36,391 bases of DNA, from contig CAZKNH010000026.1 in the NCBI GenBank assembly GCA_964553875.1, positions 1 to 36,391 on the forward strand, written 5' to 3'. Position 1 is the stretch's first letter; the number at the start of each line of letters is the position of its first letter. Positions 15,119-23,569 of the stretch are shown piece after piece. Source of the DNA: ZC4RG20 sp964553875 (GTDB lineage: Bacteria; Pseudomonadota; Gammaproteobacteria; Steroidobacterales; Rariloculaceae). A program made the position numbers and the translations under genes. The notes under the pieces were generated by a model, which searched no databases, was not told where the DNA came from, and saw only the letters and a program-made list of their open reading frames with translations.

Positions 15119-15319
15119 ATGCAAAGAAGCTCCGAAGCGATCGACCGCGAGCTCGACGAAGCGCTCGAAATGACTTTTCCTGCGAGCGATCCGGTCGCAG
15201 TGGTTGCGCCGGGCAGCACGAGCCGCAGGGCCGATGCGCCTCCAAAAACACACGACGAGGCCACGCAAGACGCGGCGCAGGCACCGAGTGCCGAGTCTCG
15301 CAATCGCCCAAGGCGCTGA
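15119..15319 (+). CDS. Small conserved ETFPASDP-type protein
   Basis: A 66-residue acidic, probably soluble protein between otsB and otsA. The N-terminal half (IDRELDEALEMTFPASDPVAV) matches a widespread uncharacterised proteobacterial family whose hallmark is a helix ending in TFPASDP; the C-terminal half is Pro/Ala-rich and likely disordered. I use the ATG at 15119; the frame extends upstream to 15065 with no family-like sequence. It is 111 bp after otsB and 86 bp before otsA on the same strand. The function is unknown; placement in a trehalose locus suggests stress-related expression, but that is inference. Confidence 0.7.
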   Translation: MQRSSEAIDRELDEALEMTFPASDPVAVVAPGSTSRRADAPPKTHDEATQDAAQAPSAESRNRPRR

Positions 15320-15405
15320 TGGCGTCGATCGCGCGATTCCGGCGCGCAGCGATCGTGCGCCTTCGGGCATAATGGATTCGGCTCCGAAACGATGAGCGAG
15401 GGTCG

Positions 15406-16830
15406 ATGAGTCGCATCGTCGCCGTGTCGAATCGGGTGGCGATACCGCGTAGCGGCAAATCCGCCGGTGGGCTCGCGGTCGGTCTGATGGCCGCGTTTCA
15501 GGAGCAGGGCGGTCTCTGGTTCGGCTGGAGCGGCAAGACGATCGACGGAGAGCCGGGGCCGGCACGGCTCACGTCGTCCGGCAACGTGCGCTTCGCGACG
15601 ATCGACATCGACGAAAGAGATTTCGCCGGCTACTACGCGGGCTACAGCAACAACACGCTCTGGCCGCTGCTTCACTTCATGCTCGGCTTCTTCTCCTACA
15701 GCCGCAGCGACCACGAGGCGTATTGGCGGGTGAATCGTCTGTTCGCGAGGCGTCTGATCCCGTTGCTCGAGCCCGACGACCTGATCTGGGTGCACGACTA
15801 TCAGCTCTTCCCGCTCGGACGCGCTCTGCGCGACGCCGGCGTCGATCGGCCGATCGGATTCTTCCTGCACGTGCCGTTCCCGGGCTTCGACGTGCTGAAA
15901 GCGCTGCCGCGCTACGACATTCTTCTCGAAGCGCTTTCGGCGTACGACGTCGTCGGGCTGCAGACGCAGCCCGACGTCGACGCGCTGCGCGAATGCTTCA
16001 CGCAGCCCGACATCGGCGGCGAGGTGCTCGACGACGGCAAGATCCGCGCATTCGGACGCGTGTTCCGAGTCGCAGCGTTCCCGATCGGCATCGACGTCGA
16101 GCAGTGTCGCTCGCTCAGCGTGGACAACCTCGACCGTCCGCAGGTGCAGCGCTTCCGAGTGAGTCTGCGCGATCGCAAGCTCATCATCGGCGTCGATCGG
16201 CTCGACTACAGCAAGGGACTCGAGCTCCGGTTCCGCGCGTACGAAAGCCTGCTCGAGAACTATCCGGCTCTGCGTGGACACGTCGCGTACATGCAGATCG
16301 CGCCGCCGACGCGATCCGAGGTCGACACGTACATGACGATTCGCAACGCGCTCGAGCAGGCGGCCGGGAACATCAACGGGCGTTTCGCCGAGGTGGATTG
16401 GGTACCGATCCGCTACCTGAATCGCTCGTACGACAGGAGTCTCTTGATGGCGCTCTTCCGCCTCGCGCGCGTCGGACTCGTGACGCCGATTCGGGACGGC
16501 ATGAATCTCGTCGCGAAGGAATACGTCGCAAGCCAGAATCCCGATGATCCGGGCGTGCTCGTCCTGTCGAGGCTCGCGGGCGCGGCGATCGAGCTTGCCG
16601 AGGGCGCGGTGCTCGTGAATCCGTTCGACCGCGAAGGCGTCGCCGAAGGCATGCAGCGCGCGATCGAGATGCCGCTCGACGAGCGGCGCGAGCGTCATCG
16701 CGCAATGATGGATGTCCTGACCCGAAACGACATCCACGCGTGGTGCCGGCGTTTCATACGCGCGCTCGAGAGCGCGACAGCGGATCCCGACGTCGGTGCG
16801 GTCCGCGCAGCGCGGCCGGCTACGCGCTGA
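15406..16830 (+). CDS. otsA: Trehalose-6-phosphate synthase (UDP-forming)
   Basis: A 474-residue GT20 glycosyltransferase that joins glucose from a UDP-sugar to glucose-6-phosphate, giving trehalose-6-phosphate for OtsB. Conserved parts: RIVAVSNRVAIP and the glycine-rich KSAGGLAVGL at the N-terminus, WVHDYQLFPLG, the phosphate-binding VDRLDYSKGLELR at about residue 262, TPIRDGMNLVAKEYVA, and GVLVLSRLAGAAIEL with NPFD downstream for donor binding. Length is typical. GAGCGAGGG stands just before the ATG. The pathway gives osmotic and desiccation protection in the cytoplasm. Transcription is probably continuous from otsB or from a promoter in the 86-bp gap. It converges on the PQQ dehydrogenase gene. 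Confidence 0.95.
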   Translation: MSRIVAVSNRVAIPRSGKSAGGLAVGLMAAFQEQGGLWFGWSGKTIDGEPGPARLTSSGNVRFATIDIDERDFAGYYAGYSNNTLWPLLHFMLGFFSYSRSDHEAYWRVNRLFARRLIPLLEPDDLIWVHDYQLFPLGRALRDAGVDRPIGFFLHVPFPGFDVLKALPRYDILLEALSAYDVVGLQTQPDVDALRECFTQPDIGGEVLDDGKIRAFGRVFRVAAFPIGIDVEQCRSLSVDNLDRPQVQRFRVSLRDRKLIIGVDRLDYSKGLELRFRAYESLLENYPALRGHVAYMQIAPPTRSEVDTYMTIRNALEQAAGNINGRFAEVDWVPIRYLNRSYDRSLLMALFRLARVGLVTPIRDGMNLVAKEYVASQNPDDPGVLVLSRLAGAAIELAEGAVLVNPFDREGVAEGMQRAIEMPLDERRERHRAMMDVLTRNDIHAWCRRFIRALESATADPDVGAVRAARPATR

Positions 16831-16845
16831 CGCTCGCCATCCTCA

Positions 16846-16893
16846 CGTCGGCGGTCATGCTTCGGCAGGTTCAGCGGCCGACCACCGCCGACG
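16846..16893. terminator. Long-loop inverted repeat between convergent genes
   Basis: CGTCGGCGGT (16846-16855) and ACCGCCGACG (16884-16893) form a perfect 10-bp stem around a 28-nt loop, between otsA and the PQQ dehydrogenase gene, which converge. It could fold from either transcript. No T-run follows, so a Rho-independent role is uncertain. Confidence 0.4.
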
Positions 16894-16938
16894 CCAAACG
16901 TCGACGAGCGAGATAGCCGCCGCAAAACGGCACGCTGC

Positions 16939-19161
16939 CTACTGGCAGCGCTCGAGCGTGTCGATGAACTCGCGGATCAGCGCGATGCCCGAGTCGTCCG
17001 GCTCGAGCGTCGCGAGCGGCGGCATGCCGTGCGCGTCGCGTCGCGACATCCGTGCGACGAGCACGGAGCGGTCCGCGGCGCCGGGCGCGATGATCCGTGC
17101 GTTCGCGATGCCGAGATCGCCTCGGCTCGGAGGCACGTCGCACGCGCCCGTCAGCGCAAGCGGTGTGTCGTGACGGAGGTCGAGCCCGGCGACGTTCGGG
17201 GCACCGTGGCAGTGCGCGCAGTTCGCGTGCAGATAAGCGCGTGCGCGCTCGGCCAACGGCGCACCCTGGTCGCTCGGCGACGGCAGCGCGGGCAGAGTGT
17301 CCGGCATCACGCGCGTCGACAGGAGACCGATCGCATCGAACGTCGCGAGCTGATTCGCCGTGCGGCCGGTCGACGGATACGTGAACGGACGGTTCAACTG
17401 CGCGACCTCGAGGCCGAGCGCCACGCCGGCCGACGCGCGGTGGCACGCGGCACACTCCGCGCTGCTCGGAAACTGCCAGGGTTTCCCGCCGACGTCGATC
17501 GTCTTGCCGCCGTCGATGAGCACGCCGTCGTGCAGCGACGATTCCCACTCGTAGCTGTAGCGGCCCCAGTCGCCTTCCGCATGCTGCATCGTGAGGCGGA
17601 CCTCGACCGGCGCGCCGTTCACGCCGAGCCGCTCGATCAGCACGGCGCCGACGGGGAAGACGAGCCGGCCGTCAGCGTCGATCCGGATCGCCGTACCGTC
17701 CGGGATCGCGAGGTAGTGCTCGTGAACGGCGCCGTCGAACCATGCAGGTGCCGCGACGTCGTAAGGGATCGCGCCTGCGGTGACGATCGATGCATCGGTC
17801 GCGTCGAAGCAGCCGGTCTCGGAGAGACGCTCGGCTACGGGTGGTGCGCCGGCCCCAGCTCCGCTGCCTTCCAGCCGCACGATTCGATGCAGCGTGCCGC
17901 CGAGGTCGACGACATAGAGCTCGCCGGCCGCGTCCTCCGCGAACGATGCGATCGCGAGCCCGGTGTCGAGCAGCTCTTCGGCCGCGAAACCGCCTTGGCC
18001 GTCGTCGACGAGGCTCCAGATCCGGCCGCTGACGAAGTCGCCGAAGACATACCGTCCCGCGAGCTCCGGGATAGACGTGCCGCGATAGACGTAGCCGCCG
18101 GTGACGGACTGTCCGAGCGTGCGCGGGTAGTCGTGGACGGGGTCGATCGCGTTGGACACGGTCGCGCAGACCGCCGCGGCGTTGGCATGCGCGATGAAAC
18201 CTTCGCGGCAATCCCAGCCATAGTTGCCGCCGCGCTCGACGATATCGATCTCCTCGCGAGCGCTCTGACCGACGTCGCCGACCCATAGCGTGCCGGTCTC
18301 GCGGTCGAACGAGAAGCGCCACGGATTGCGCAAGCCCCACGCGAAAATCTCGGGGCAGTTCCAGCCCGCAGAGTGGTCCGGCGGACAGAACGGCTGTCCC
18401 GCGAACGGGTTGCCGCTCGCGCCGGACGGGATCGCGTACGGCTCGCCGCCGTCGACGTCGAGACGGAGCATCGTGCCGAGCAGATTCGTCGTGTCCTGCG
18501 CGCGGTCGAGCGGGTCGCCGCCGCCTCCGCCGTCGCCGAGCCCGAAGTAGAGATAGCCGTCGGGCCCGAATGCGATGTGCCCGCCGTTGTGGTTCGACTG
18601 ATCCTGATTCACGCGGATCACGTTGCGTCGGCTGCCGGGATCGAGCGTCGCGCCGCCGTCGAGGCTCACGAAATGCGCGACGACAGAGACCATCGGCGAC
18701 GAGCCTTCGGTCCACGAGACGAAGACCCGGCCGTCCGCGGGATAGCTCGGATGAAACGCCATGCCGAGGAGGCCGCCTTCACCGGCCGGGTTGACGGTCA
18801 ATTGAAGGAAGTCCGGATCGAACGACGTCGTGCTCGGATCGTTCGCGAACACGCGAACCGTGCCGCGCTTCTCGAGGACGAACCATCGGCTCGGATCGCC
18901 CGGCGCCTGCAGCATGCCGAGCGGCTCTTCGAACGACAGCCCGGCGAAAACCCGCTCGAGCCCGATCTCGGGCGTCGCGGGAGCGGTTCGCGCGGGTGCG
19001 ATGCAGGTCAGGTTCGGCGGCCGCGAGTCGAGACCGGACGGAGCGCCGCCGCCCGGGGGCGGCGCGAGCGGGGGACCACCGGATGACGAGCCGCCGCCGC
19101 AGCTTGCTGCGAGAACGAGCGGCAGCAGCGCCGTGGCTGCGCGTCCAAGCCGGGGCGTCAT
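16939..19161 (-). CDS. PQQ-dependent sugar dehydrogenase fused to diheme c-type region
   Basis: A 740-residue lipoprotein (lipobox LAASC at about residues 17-21, then a Gly/Ser/Pro linker). Residues about 70-435 form a soluble-glucose-dehydrogenase-type six-bladed propeller: EEPLGMLQAPGDPSRWFVLE, HNGGHIAFGPDGYLYFGLGD, WGLRNPWRFSFDRETGTLWV and REEIDIVERGGNYGW. The C-terminal third carries two heme-c motifs, CAACH in SAECAACHRAS and CAHCH in HANCAHCHGAPN, so electrons from sugar oxidation could pass inside the chain to covalently bound heme. It probably works in the periplasm, anchored to a membrane, oxidising an aldose or related alcohol and feeding the respiratory chain. No pqq biosynthesis gene is in the window. 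The substrate is not predictable. It converges with otsA. Confidence 0.85.
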   Translation of the reverse strand: MTPRLGRAATALLPLVLAASCGGGSSSGGPPLAPPPGGGAPSGLDSRPPNLTCIAPARTAPATPEIGLERVFAGLSFEEPLGMLQAPGDPSRWFVLEKRGTVRVFANDPSTTSFDPDFLQLTVNPAGEGGLLGMAFHPSYPADGRVFVSWTEGSSPMVSVVAHFVSLDGGATLDPGSRRNVIRVNQDQSNHNGGHIAFGPDGYLYFGLGDGGGGGDPLDRAQDTTNLLGTMLRLDVDGGEPYAIPSGASGNPFAGQPFCPPDHSAGWNCPEIFAWGLRNPWRFSFDRETGTLWVGDVGQSAREEIDIVERGGNYGWDCREGFIAHANAAAVCATVSNAIDPVHDYPRTLGQSVTGGYVYRGTSIPELAGRYVFGDFVSGRIWSLVDDGQGGFAAEELLDTGLAIASFAEDAAGELYVVDLGGTLHRIVRLEGSGAGAGAPPVAERLSETGCFDATDASIVTAGAIPYDVAAPAWFDGAVHEHYLAIPDGTAIRIDADGRLVFPVGAVLIERLGVNGAPVEVRLTMQHAEGDWGRYSYEWESSLHDGVLIDGGKTIDVGGKPWQFPSSAECAACHRASAGVALGLEVAQLNRPFTYPSTGRTANQLATFDAIGLLSTRVMPDTLPALPSPSDQGAPLAERARAYLHANCAHCHGAPNVAGLDLRHDTPLALTGACDVPPSRGDLGIANARIIAPGAADRSVLVARMSRRDAHGMPPLATLEPDDSGIALIREFIDTLERCQ

Positions 19162-19294
19162 GCGCGGATGATGACATTCTCACGCCCGGAAGGATACCGT
19201 CCGCCGGCTGCGGTCGTCCGTTGCGGGGAGCTCGAGGCCGAGCGTCGAATCGTGGCGGGATCGTGCCGTCCGCCATGCAGATCCTCGTGACGCC

Positions 19295-19316
19295 GCGTCA
19301 CGTGATCGCGTGACGC
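19295..19316 (-). terminator. Hairpin after the sugar transferase gene
   Basis: GCGTCACG (19295-19302) and CGTGACGC (19309-19316) pair perfectly around a 6-nt loop. The stem begins 10 bp beyond the sugar transferase stop on the minus strand. A further CGTGACGC at 19286-19293 could form an alternative stem with the first arm. No T-run is seen. Confidence 0.45.
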
Positions 19317-19326
19317 GTCATGTCGG

Positions 19327-20019
19327 TCAGCGAGGCAGGGCCGGCCAGGCGTTTCGTCCGTCGACGACGGCCGGCCGTCCCGCGTCGAGTCGCGGTCTCG
19401 CTGCAAGCATCGCACGGCGCCGTCGGTAGGCCCGGAGCCACGCACGGACGCGTCGCTTGCCGACGACGCCGATCACGGCCGTCGCGGCGAAGATGCCGAG
19501 ATCGAGCGAGAGGCGGCGATCGCGCACGTACGTCATGTCGAGGAACCACGACTGGCGTTTCCCGCGTCCCGCATAGAGCTGCGCGAGGCCGATGATGCCG
19601 GGCCGAATGCTCCAGCGGACGGCGTGAGCGTCGTCGTCCCAGCCGAGCCGGACGACGTCCTCGCTCGTCAGCGGCCGCGGACCGATCAGGCTCATCTCGC
19701 CGCGCAGCACATTGACGAGCTGCGGCAACTCGTCGAGGCCGGTCTGACGGAGCCACCGTCCGATCCGCGTCGTCGAGCCGTCGCGCATCGTGCGGAACTT
19801 GTAGATCCGAAACGGTGCGCGGTTCGTGCCGAGCCGAAGCTGCGTGAACAGCACCGGTCCTCCGTCGTCGACGCGGATCAGCCACGCGATCAGGAGCAGC
19901 AGCGGACTCGCGAGGACGAGCCCGAGAGCCGCGATCGCGATGTCGATCGAGCGCCGCAGCGTCGCCGGTCGTCCGTCGGCGAGGGTGGAGGCGGTCTTGT
20001 CGGTACGAATCGACGCCAT
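19327..20019 (-). CDS. Polyprenyl-phosphate sugar-1-phosphate transferase (initiating glycosyltransferase)
   Basis: A 230-residue bacterial sugar transferase that loads the first sugar phosphate onto undecaprenyl phosphate for exopolysaccharide or O-antigen. One N-terminal membrane helix (IAIAALGLVLASPLLLLIAW) is followed by family motifs GGPVLFTQLRLG, IYKFRTMR, TGLDELPQLVNVLRGEMSLIGPRP (conserved Asp-Glu and Arg-Pro) and IRPGIIGLAQL. It is the short WcaJ/RfbP-like C-terminal form without the multi-TM N-terminal domain. I choose the ATG at 20019, which has GAAGG 7 bp upstream; an ATG six bases earlier and a long open extension exist. No other polysaccharide genes lie near, so its pathway is elsewhere. 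A CRP-like site is 93-108 bp upstream. Confidence 0.92.
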   Translation of the reverse strand: MASIRTDKTASTLADGRPATLRRSIDIAIAALGLVLASPLLLLIAWLIRVDDGGPVLFTQLRLGTNRAPFRIYKFRTMRDGSTTRIGRWLRQTGLDELPQLVNVLRGEMSLIGPRPLTSEDVVRLGWDDDAHAVRWSIRPGIIGLAQLYAGRGKRQSWFLDMTYVRDRRLSLDLGIFAATAVIGVVGKRRVRAWLRAYRRRRAMLAARPRLDAGRPAVVDGRNAWPALPR

Positions 20020-20111
20020 GTGCATGCCTTCTTTCGAGACGTGCGTAGCTTCGCAGCCGGAAATGGCCTCCGAGGGGACGAAAAATGTCGAATTATGGCA
20101 ATGCGCGAAAC

Positions 20112-20127
20112 CGTGACAGGCGTCACG
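20112..20127. promoter_or_regulatory. CRP/Clp-like operator upstream of the sugar transferase
   Basis: CGTGAC at 20112-20117 and GTCACG at 20122-20127 give GTGA-N6-TCAC, the core of the CRP/Clp/FNR-family consensus TGTGA-N6-TCACA. On the minus strand CATAAT (20097-20092) is a possible -10, so the site would sit around position -34, close to an activator position. The -35 is poor, which fits an activated promoter. This is inferred from pattern only. The rest of the 261-bp intergenic region shows nothing firm. Confidence 0.4.
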
Positions 20128-20280
20128 CGGCGGCGGCAGCGGAGCGCTGCCGATCACGCCGGGGCCGGTCCGACGGCGTGACGCGACGCGCCCCCGCCGC
20201 AGCACGAAGCGGCCGCATAGGAACCGTCGCCTCGGCCCTCGGCGCGTAGGCGTACCGCCTCGTGACGGCACCGGCGTTCC

Positions 20281-21057
20281 ATGAACGGCCGCCGGTTAGA
20301 ATGGACCGATACGGGACTCGAGGGACGACGCGTGAGGACGGCGGACGACGCTGCCGCGGAGGAGGGCGCACCGCGCATATCGCGGCGCGAAGCGGCTTTC
20401 GACATCGTTGCCGTCGTCGTGCTCGTGCCGCTCTGCGCGATCGGCGCGGGCGTCATCGTGGGTCTCTTTTCTCGAGATACGCCGAACCTGGCGATCGCGC
20501 TCTTCTTGCAGGCGCTGCTGACGCTCGGCATCGTCTATCTGCTGCTCACGGCACGCGAGCAAGGTTTCGAGCGGATCGGGCTTCGAGCACCGCAGCGCGC
20601 CGATCTCGGCCGGGCCGTGATCGTGATGCTCGCAGGCTTCGGCGTGAACTTGCTGTTGACGCTCGCGGTCGTCGTGCTGTCGCCGGGTACGCTCGAGGAC
20701 CATATCGCCGGGCTCGAGTCGTTCGCGGTCGGCCTCACGGACGACGTGCCGATCGGCGCGATGGTCCTGCTGCTCTTCGTCGTCGGCTTCTACGAGGAGG
20801 TGGTCGCGCGCGGGCTGCTCCTGACCCGCGCGCGCGAGCTCGTCGGCGGTTTCTGGCCGCCCGCGTTGATCTCGGCCGGGCTGTTCGCCCTCGGGCACTT
20901 CTATCAGGGCGTCTACGGCGTCGTGCAGACGGCGCTCTTCGGGCTCGTGCTCGCCGTGTTCACGCTGCGCTGGGGCACGCTGTGGCCCGCGATCCTCGCG
21001 CACATGGGGATCAACATGATGACGCTGCTGCAGCTGCGCACTCCGGACGGGCTCTGA
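20281..21057 (+). CDS. CPBP family intramembrane metalloprotease
   Basis: A 258-residue integral membrane protease of the CPBP (CAAX protease and bacteriocin-processing, ABI) family. Hydrophobic segments occur at about residues 40-62, 70-85, 108-130, 160-180, 195-215 and 220-245. The diagnostic motifs are present: the Glu-Glu pair with Arg in YEEVVARGLLL, the F-X3-H motif in LFALGHFYQG and the last His/Asn in HMGINMM. Homologues cut membrane peptides or confer bacteriocin immunity; the substrate here is unknown. The ATG at 20281 is possible, but a GTG at 20332 preceded by GAGGGACGA may be the true start, because the 17 residues in between look non-conserved. It stands alone between unrelated genes. 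Confidence 0.85.
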   Translation: MNGRRLEWTDTGLEGRRVRTADDAAAEEGAPRISRREAAFDIVAVVVLVPLCAIGAGVIVGLFSRDTPNLAIALFLQALLTLGIVYLLLTAREQGFERIGLRAPQRADLGRAVIVMLAGFGVNLLLTLAVVVLSPGTLEDHIAGLESFAVGLTDDVPIGAMVLLLFVVGFYEEVVARGLLLTRARELVGGFWPPALISAGLFALGHFYQGVYGVVQTALFGLVLAVFTLRWGTLWPAILAHMGINMMTLLQLRTPDGL

Positions 21058-21069
21058 CCGACGCGCAGG

Positions 21070-22857
21070 TCATACCGCCGTCAGCGGCCAGACGAACGCG
21101 ATCAGCGGCACGCCGGCGACCACGACGACGATCGACAGCGGCAGCCCGAGCCGCCAGTAGTCTCCGAACCGATAGCCGCCGGGACCCATCACGAGCGTGT
21201 TCGACTGATGGCCGATCGGCGTCAGAAAATCGCACGCGGCGCCGACCGCGACGGCCATCAGGAACGGATCCGGCGCGAGGCCGAGCGTCGCGGCGAGGCT
21301 CGCGGCGATCGGCGCCATGACGAGCACTGTGGCGGCATTGTTCAGGAACGGCGTGACGAGCATGGCGACGATCATGATCGATGCGAGCGCGCCGAGCGGC
21401 GGCATCGGCCCTGTCACGGACGAAAGCCACGCCGCGATCAGCTCCGTGCCGCCGGTCGTCCGGATCGCGTCGCTGATCGGGATCAGCGCGCCGAGGAGGA
21501 CGAGTATCGGCCAGTCGATGACCTCGTACGCTTCGCGCAGCGTGAGCGCCCGAAAGAGGAGCAGCACGACCGCCGCGCCGAAGAACGCGATCGCGACGGG
21601 TACGACATCCATTGCGGCGAGTGCCATTGCGGCCGCAAGCACGGCGACCGGCAGATAGCTCTGCCCGCCGCGCCCGAGCCTCAAGTCGCGTCCCGCGAGC
21701 GGCAGGCAGCGCAGCTCCGCGAGCGTGTCGGGAAGCTGCTCGAGGTCGCCTTTCAGCACGATGACGTCGCCTGGCCGGAACTTGAGCGACCGCAGCCTGT
21801 GCGCGACGCGCTCGCCGCTCCGGCTGACGGCGAGCAGCCTGACCTGAAAGCGTTCGGACAGACGGAGCTGCGCGGCGGAGCGTCCGACGAGCGGCGAATC
21901 GCTGCGCACCACCGCTTCGATCACGCCGACGTTTTCGCGCTTCGTGCGGCCGGTCTTCGCGTCCTCTTCCTCCGCCGCGAGCTTCAAGCGGCTTTGTCCG
22001 ACGACGTTCTCGATCGCACCGGGATCGCCCTCGAGCAACAGCACGTCGTGCGCGTTCAACGTCCAGTTGTCGGTCGGGGTATAGCGGCGGAAGCGTTCGC
22101 GGATGATCGTCGCGACCTCGACATCGCCTTCGCCGAGCGCCTCGAGCTCCGCGACGGTGCGGCCGACGAACGGCGACTCGGCCGGCACGTATGCCTCGGC
22201 GGTGTAGCCTTCGATGTTGAACGCGGCATCCATCGACGCTGCGCCCTTTCGGGAAGTGGGCAGCAGCCGATACGTGAACGCGAGAAGCACGACGCCCGCG
22301 GCGGAGAGGCCGAGGCCGACGGGGAAGAAGTCGAACATCGCGAACGGCTCGCCCGCGATCTGCTCGCGCATCTCGGAGACGATGATGTTCGGCGACGTCC
22401 CGATCAGCGTCATCATGCCGCCGAGCAGAGACCCGAACGCCATCGGCATCAGCAGGTACGACGGCGACGTGCCGGTACGGCGCGCGAGCTGCAGCGCGAC
22501 AGGGATGAGCATCGCGAGCGCGCCGATGTTCTTCACGAACGCGGAGAGCAGCGTGACCGTCGTGACGAGCCCGAGCACCTGCGTCGTCGGCGAGCGCAGA
22601 TGCGGGCTCACTCGCCGCAGCACCGCGTCGACGATCCCGGAGCGGGAGACGGCGGCGCTCACGAGCAGCGCGGTCGCGACGATGACGAGGATGTCGTTGC
22701 CGAAACCGCTGAACGCCTGGTCGGGGGGCACGATGCCGACCGCGACGGCAGCGAGGAGCGCGAGAAGCGCGACGAGGTCGTAGCGCAGGCGTCCCCACGC
22801 GAAGAGGCCCATCATGCCGATCACGATGGCGAACGCGAGCGCCTGGTCGAGGGTCAC
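21070..22857 (-). CDS. SLC13/DASS-type permease with two RCK_C (TrkA-C) domains
   Basis: A 595-residue multi-spanning carrier of the divalent anion:Na+ symporter type, probably for sulfate, dicarboxylate or a similar anion. Membrane halves are residues about 1-195 and 400-595. Between them lie two regulatory RCK_C/TrkA-C domains (about 210-295 and 310-390; RPGDVIVLKGDLEQLPDTL in the second). Carrier motifs include LVTTVTLLSAFVKNIGALAM, IGTSPNIIVSEMR in the first half, and VTPFLNNAATVLVMAPIA and TPIGHQSNTLVMGPGGY in the second; the paired SNT-like loops bind Na+ and anion in the family. It starts at a GTG overlapping the stop of the CBS-domain gene (GTGA), so the two are translationally coupled. 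Confidence 0.88.
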   Translation of the reverse strand: MTLDQALAFAIVIGMMGLFAWGRLRYDLVALLALLAAVAVGIVPPDQAFSGFGNDILVIVATALLVSAAVSRSGIVDAVLRRVSPHLRSPTTQVLGLVTTVTLLSAFVKNIGALAMLIPVALQLARRTGTSPSYLLMPMAFGSLLGGMMTLIGTSPNIIVSEMREQIAGEPFAMFDFFPVGLGLSAAGVVLLAFTYRLLPTSRKGAASMDAAFNIEGYTAEAYVPAESPFVGRTVAELEALGEGDVEVATIIRERFRRYTPTDNWTLNAHDVLLLEGDPGAIENVVGQSRLKLAAEEEDAKTGRTKRENVGVIEAVVRSDSPLVGRSAAQLRLSERFQVRLLAVSRSGERVAHRLRSLKFRPGDVIVLKGDLEQLPDTLAELRCLPLAGRDLRLGRGGQSYLPVAVLAAAMALAAMDVVPVAIAFFGAAVVLLLFRALTLREAYEVIDWPILVLLGALIPISDAIRTTGGTELIAAWLSSVTGPMPPLGALASIMIVAMLVTPFLNNAATVLVMAPIAASLAATLGLAPDPFLMAVAVGAACDFLTPIGHQSNTLVMGPGGYRFGDYWRLGLPLSIVVVVAGVPLIAFVWPLTAV

Positions 22858-23345
22858 AGCGTGTCGTCGCGCCGATCACGCTCGCTTTCGGGGGCGGGAG
22901 CCTCGTTCGGAGCCGCGGCCCTGCGGCGATGAGGCTCCGCGAGCTCTCGCAACGTTTCGCTCGCTCGCCGCGGATCGCGCCCGAGGCGGCCGAGGTCGCT
23001 CAATGTGACGATGCCGGCGAGGCGCCCGTCCGCGTCGACCACCGGCAGTCGCCGCACCTGACGCTCGCTCATGATCCGAAACGCGTCTTCGAGCGTATCG
23101 TCCTCTCGGCACGTGAACAGCGTCGACGACATGATGTCGCGGACGCTGAGCTCCGCCGGATTCTTTCCGTCGACGACGGCCCGCAGGATGATGTCGCGGT
23201 CCGTCAGCACGCCTTCGAGCGTGTCGCCGATGCCGACCAGCACCGCGCCCACGTCGTACTCGGCCATCGCGACCGCGGCCTCCTGAACGGTGGCATCCGG
23301 AGGCACGAGCTCGACCTCGCGGCTCATGACATCGGCGACCCTCAT
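22854..23345 (-). CDS. Two-CBS-domain regulatory protein
   Basis: A 163-residue soluble protein made of a CBS pair (Bateman module). CBS1 is about residues 1-62 (VADVMSREVELVPPDATVQE and GVLTDRDIILRAV) and CBS2 about 68-125 (VRDIMSSTLFTCREDDTLED and RRLPVVDADGRLAGIVTLSD). The T/S-D-R/L motifs after each second strand are where adenine nucleotides bind in the family. The C-terminal 35 residues are charged and disordered. It precedes the SLC13 permease with a 4-bp overlap, so it may sense ATP/AMP or ionic state and control that carrier; this is inference. The gene for AMP nucleosidase, which consumes AMP, lies divergently 224 bp away. Confidence 0.9.
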   Translation of the reverse strand: MRVADVMSREVELVPPDATVQEAAVAMAEYDVGAVLVGIGDTLEGVLTDRDIILRAVVDGKNPAELSVRDIMSSTLFTCREDDTLEDAFRIMSERQVRRLPVVDADGRLAGIVTLSDLGRLGRDPRRASETLRELAEPHRRRAAAPNEAPAPESERDRRDDTL

Positions 23346-23569
23346 GCATGGCCTCCGGGCGCGACGCGGCTCGGAACGTCAGCCGCGCGAGCAGCCGCCC
23401 ACGCGTGCCGCTCGCTCGGTTTCCGCCGGCGGCCGGCCGGCTCGATTCGTTCGGCGGTGAGCCATCTCGACGCCTTTCGAAAGGTTCCCCTCGTGCCCCG
23501 GAAATGCAATCGGCATGCCAAGAAAAACACCCTTGCCAGCGGCGCGGCATTCGATGGAACCTTGATCCG

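Noticed and set aside
15082..16737. Long open frame antisense to otsA
   Set aside because: Composition artefact; it overlaps the well-conserved GT20 sequence and has no recognisable protein features.
21208..22932. Long antisense frame over the SLC13 permease
   Set aside because: Strongly charged low-complexity translation with no domain; the permease on the other strand has clear transport and RCK motifs.
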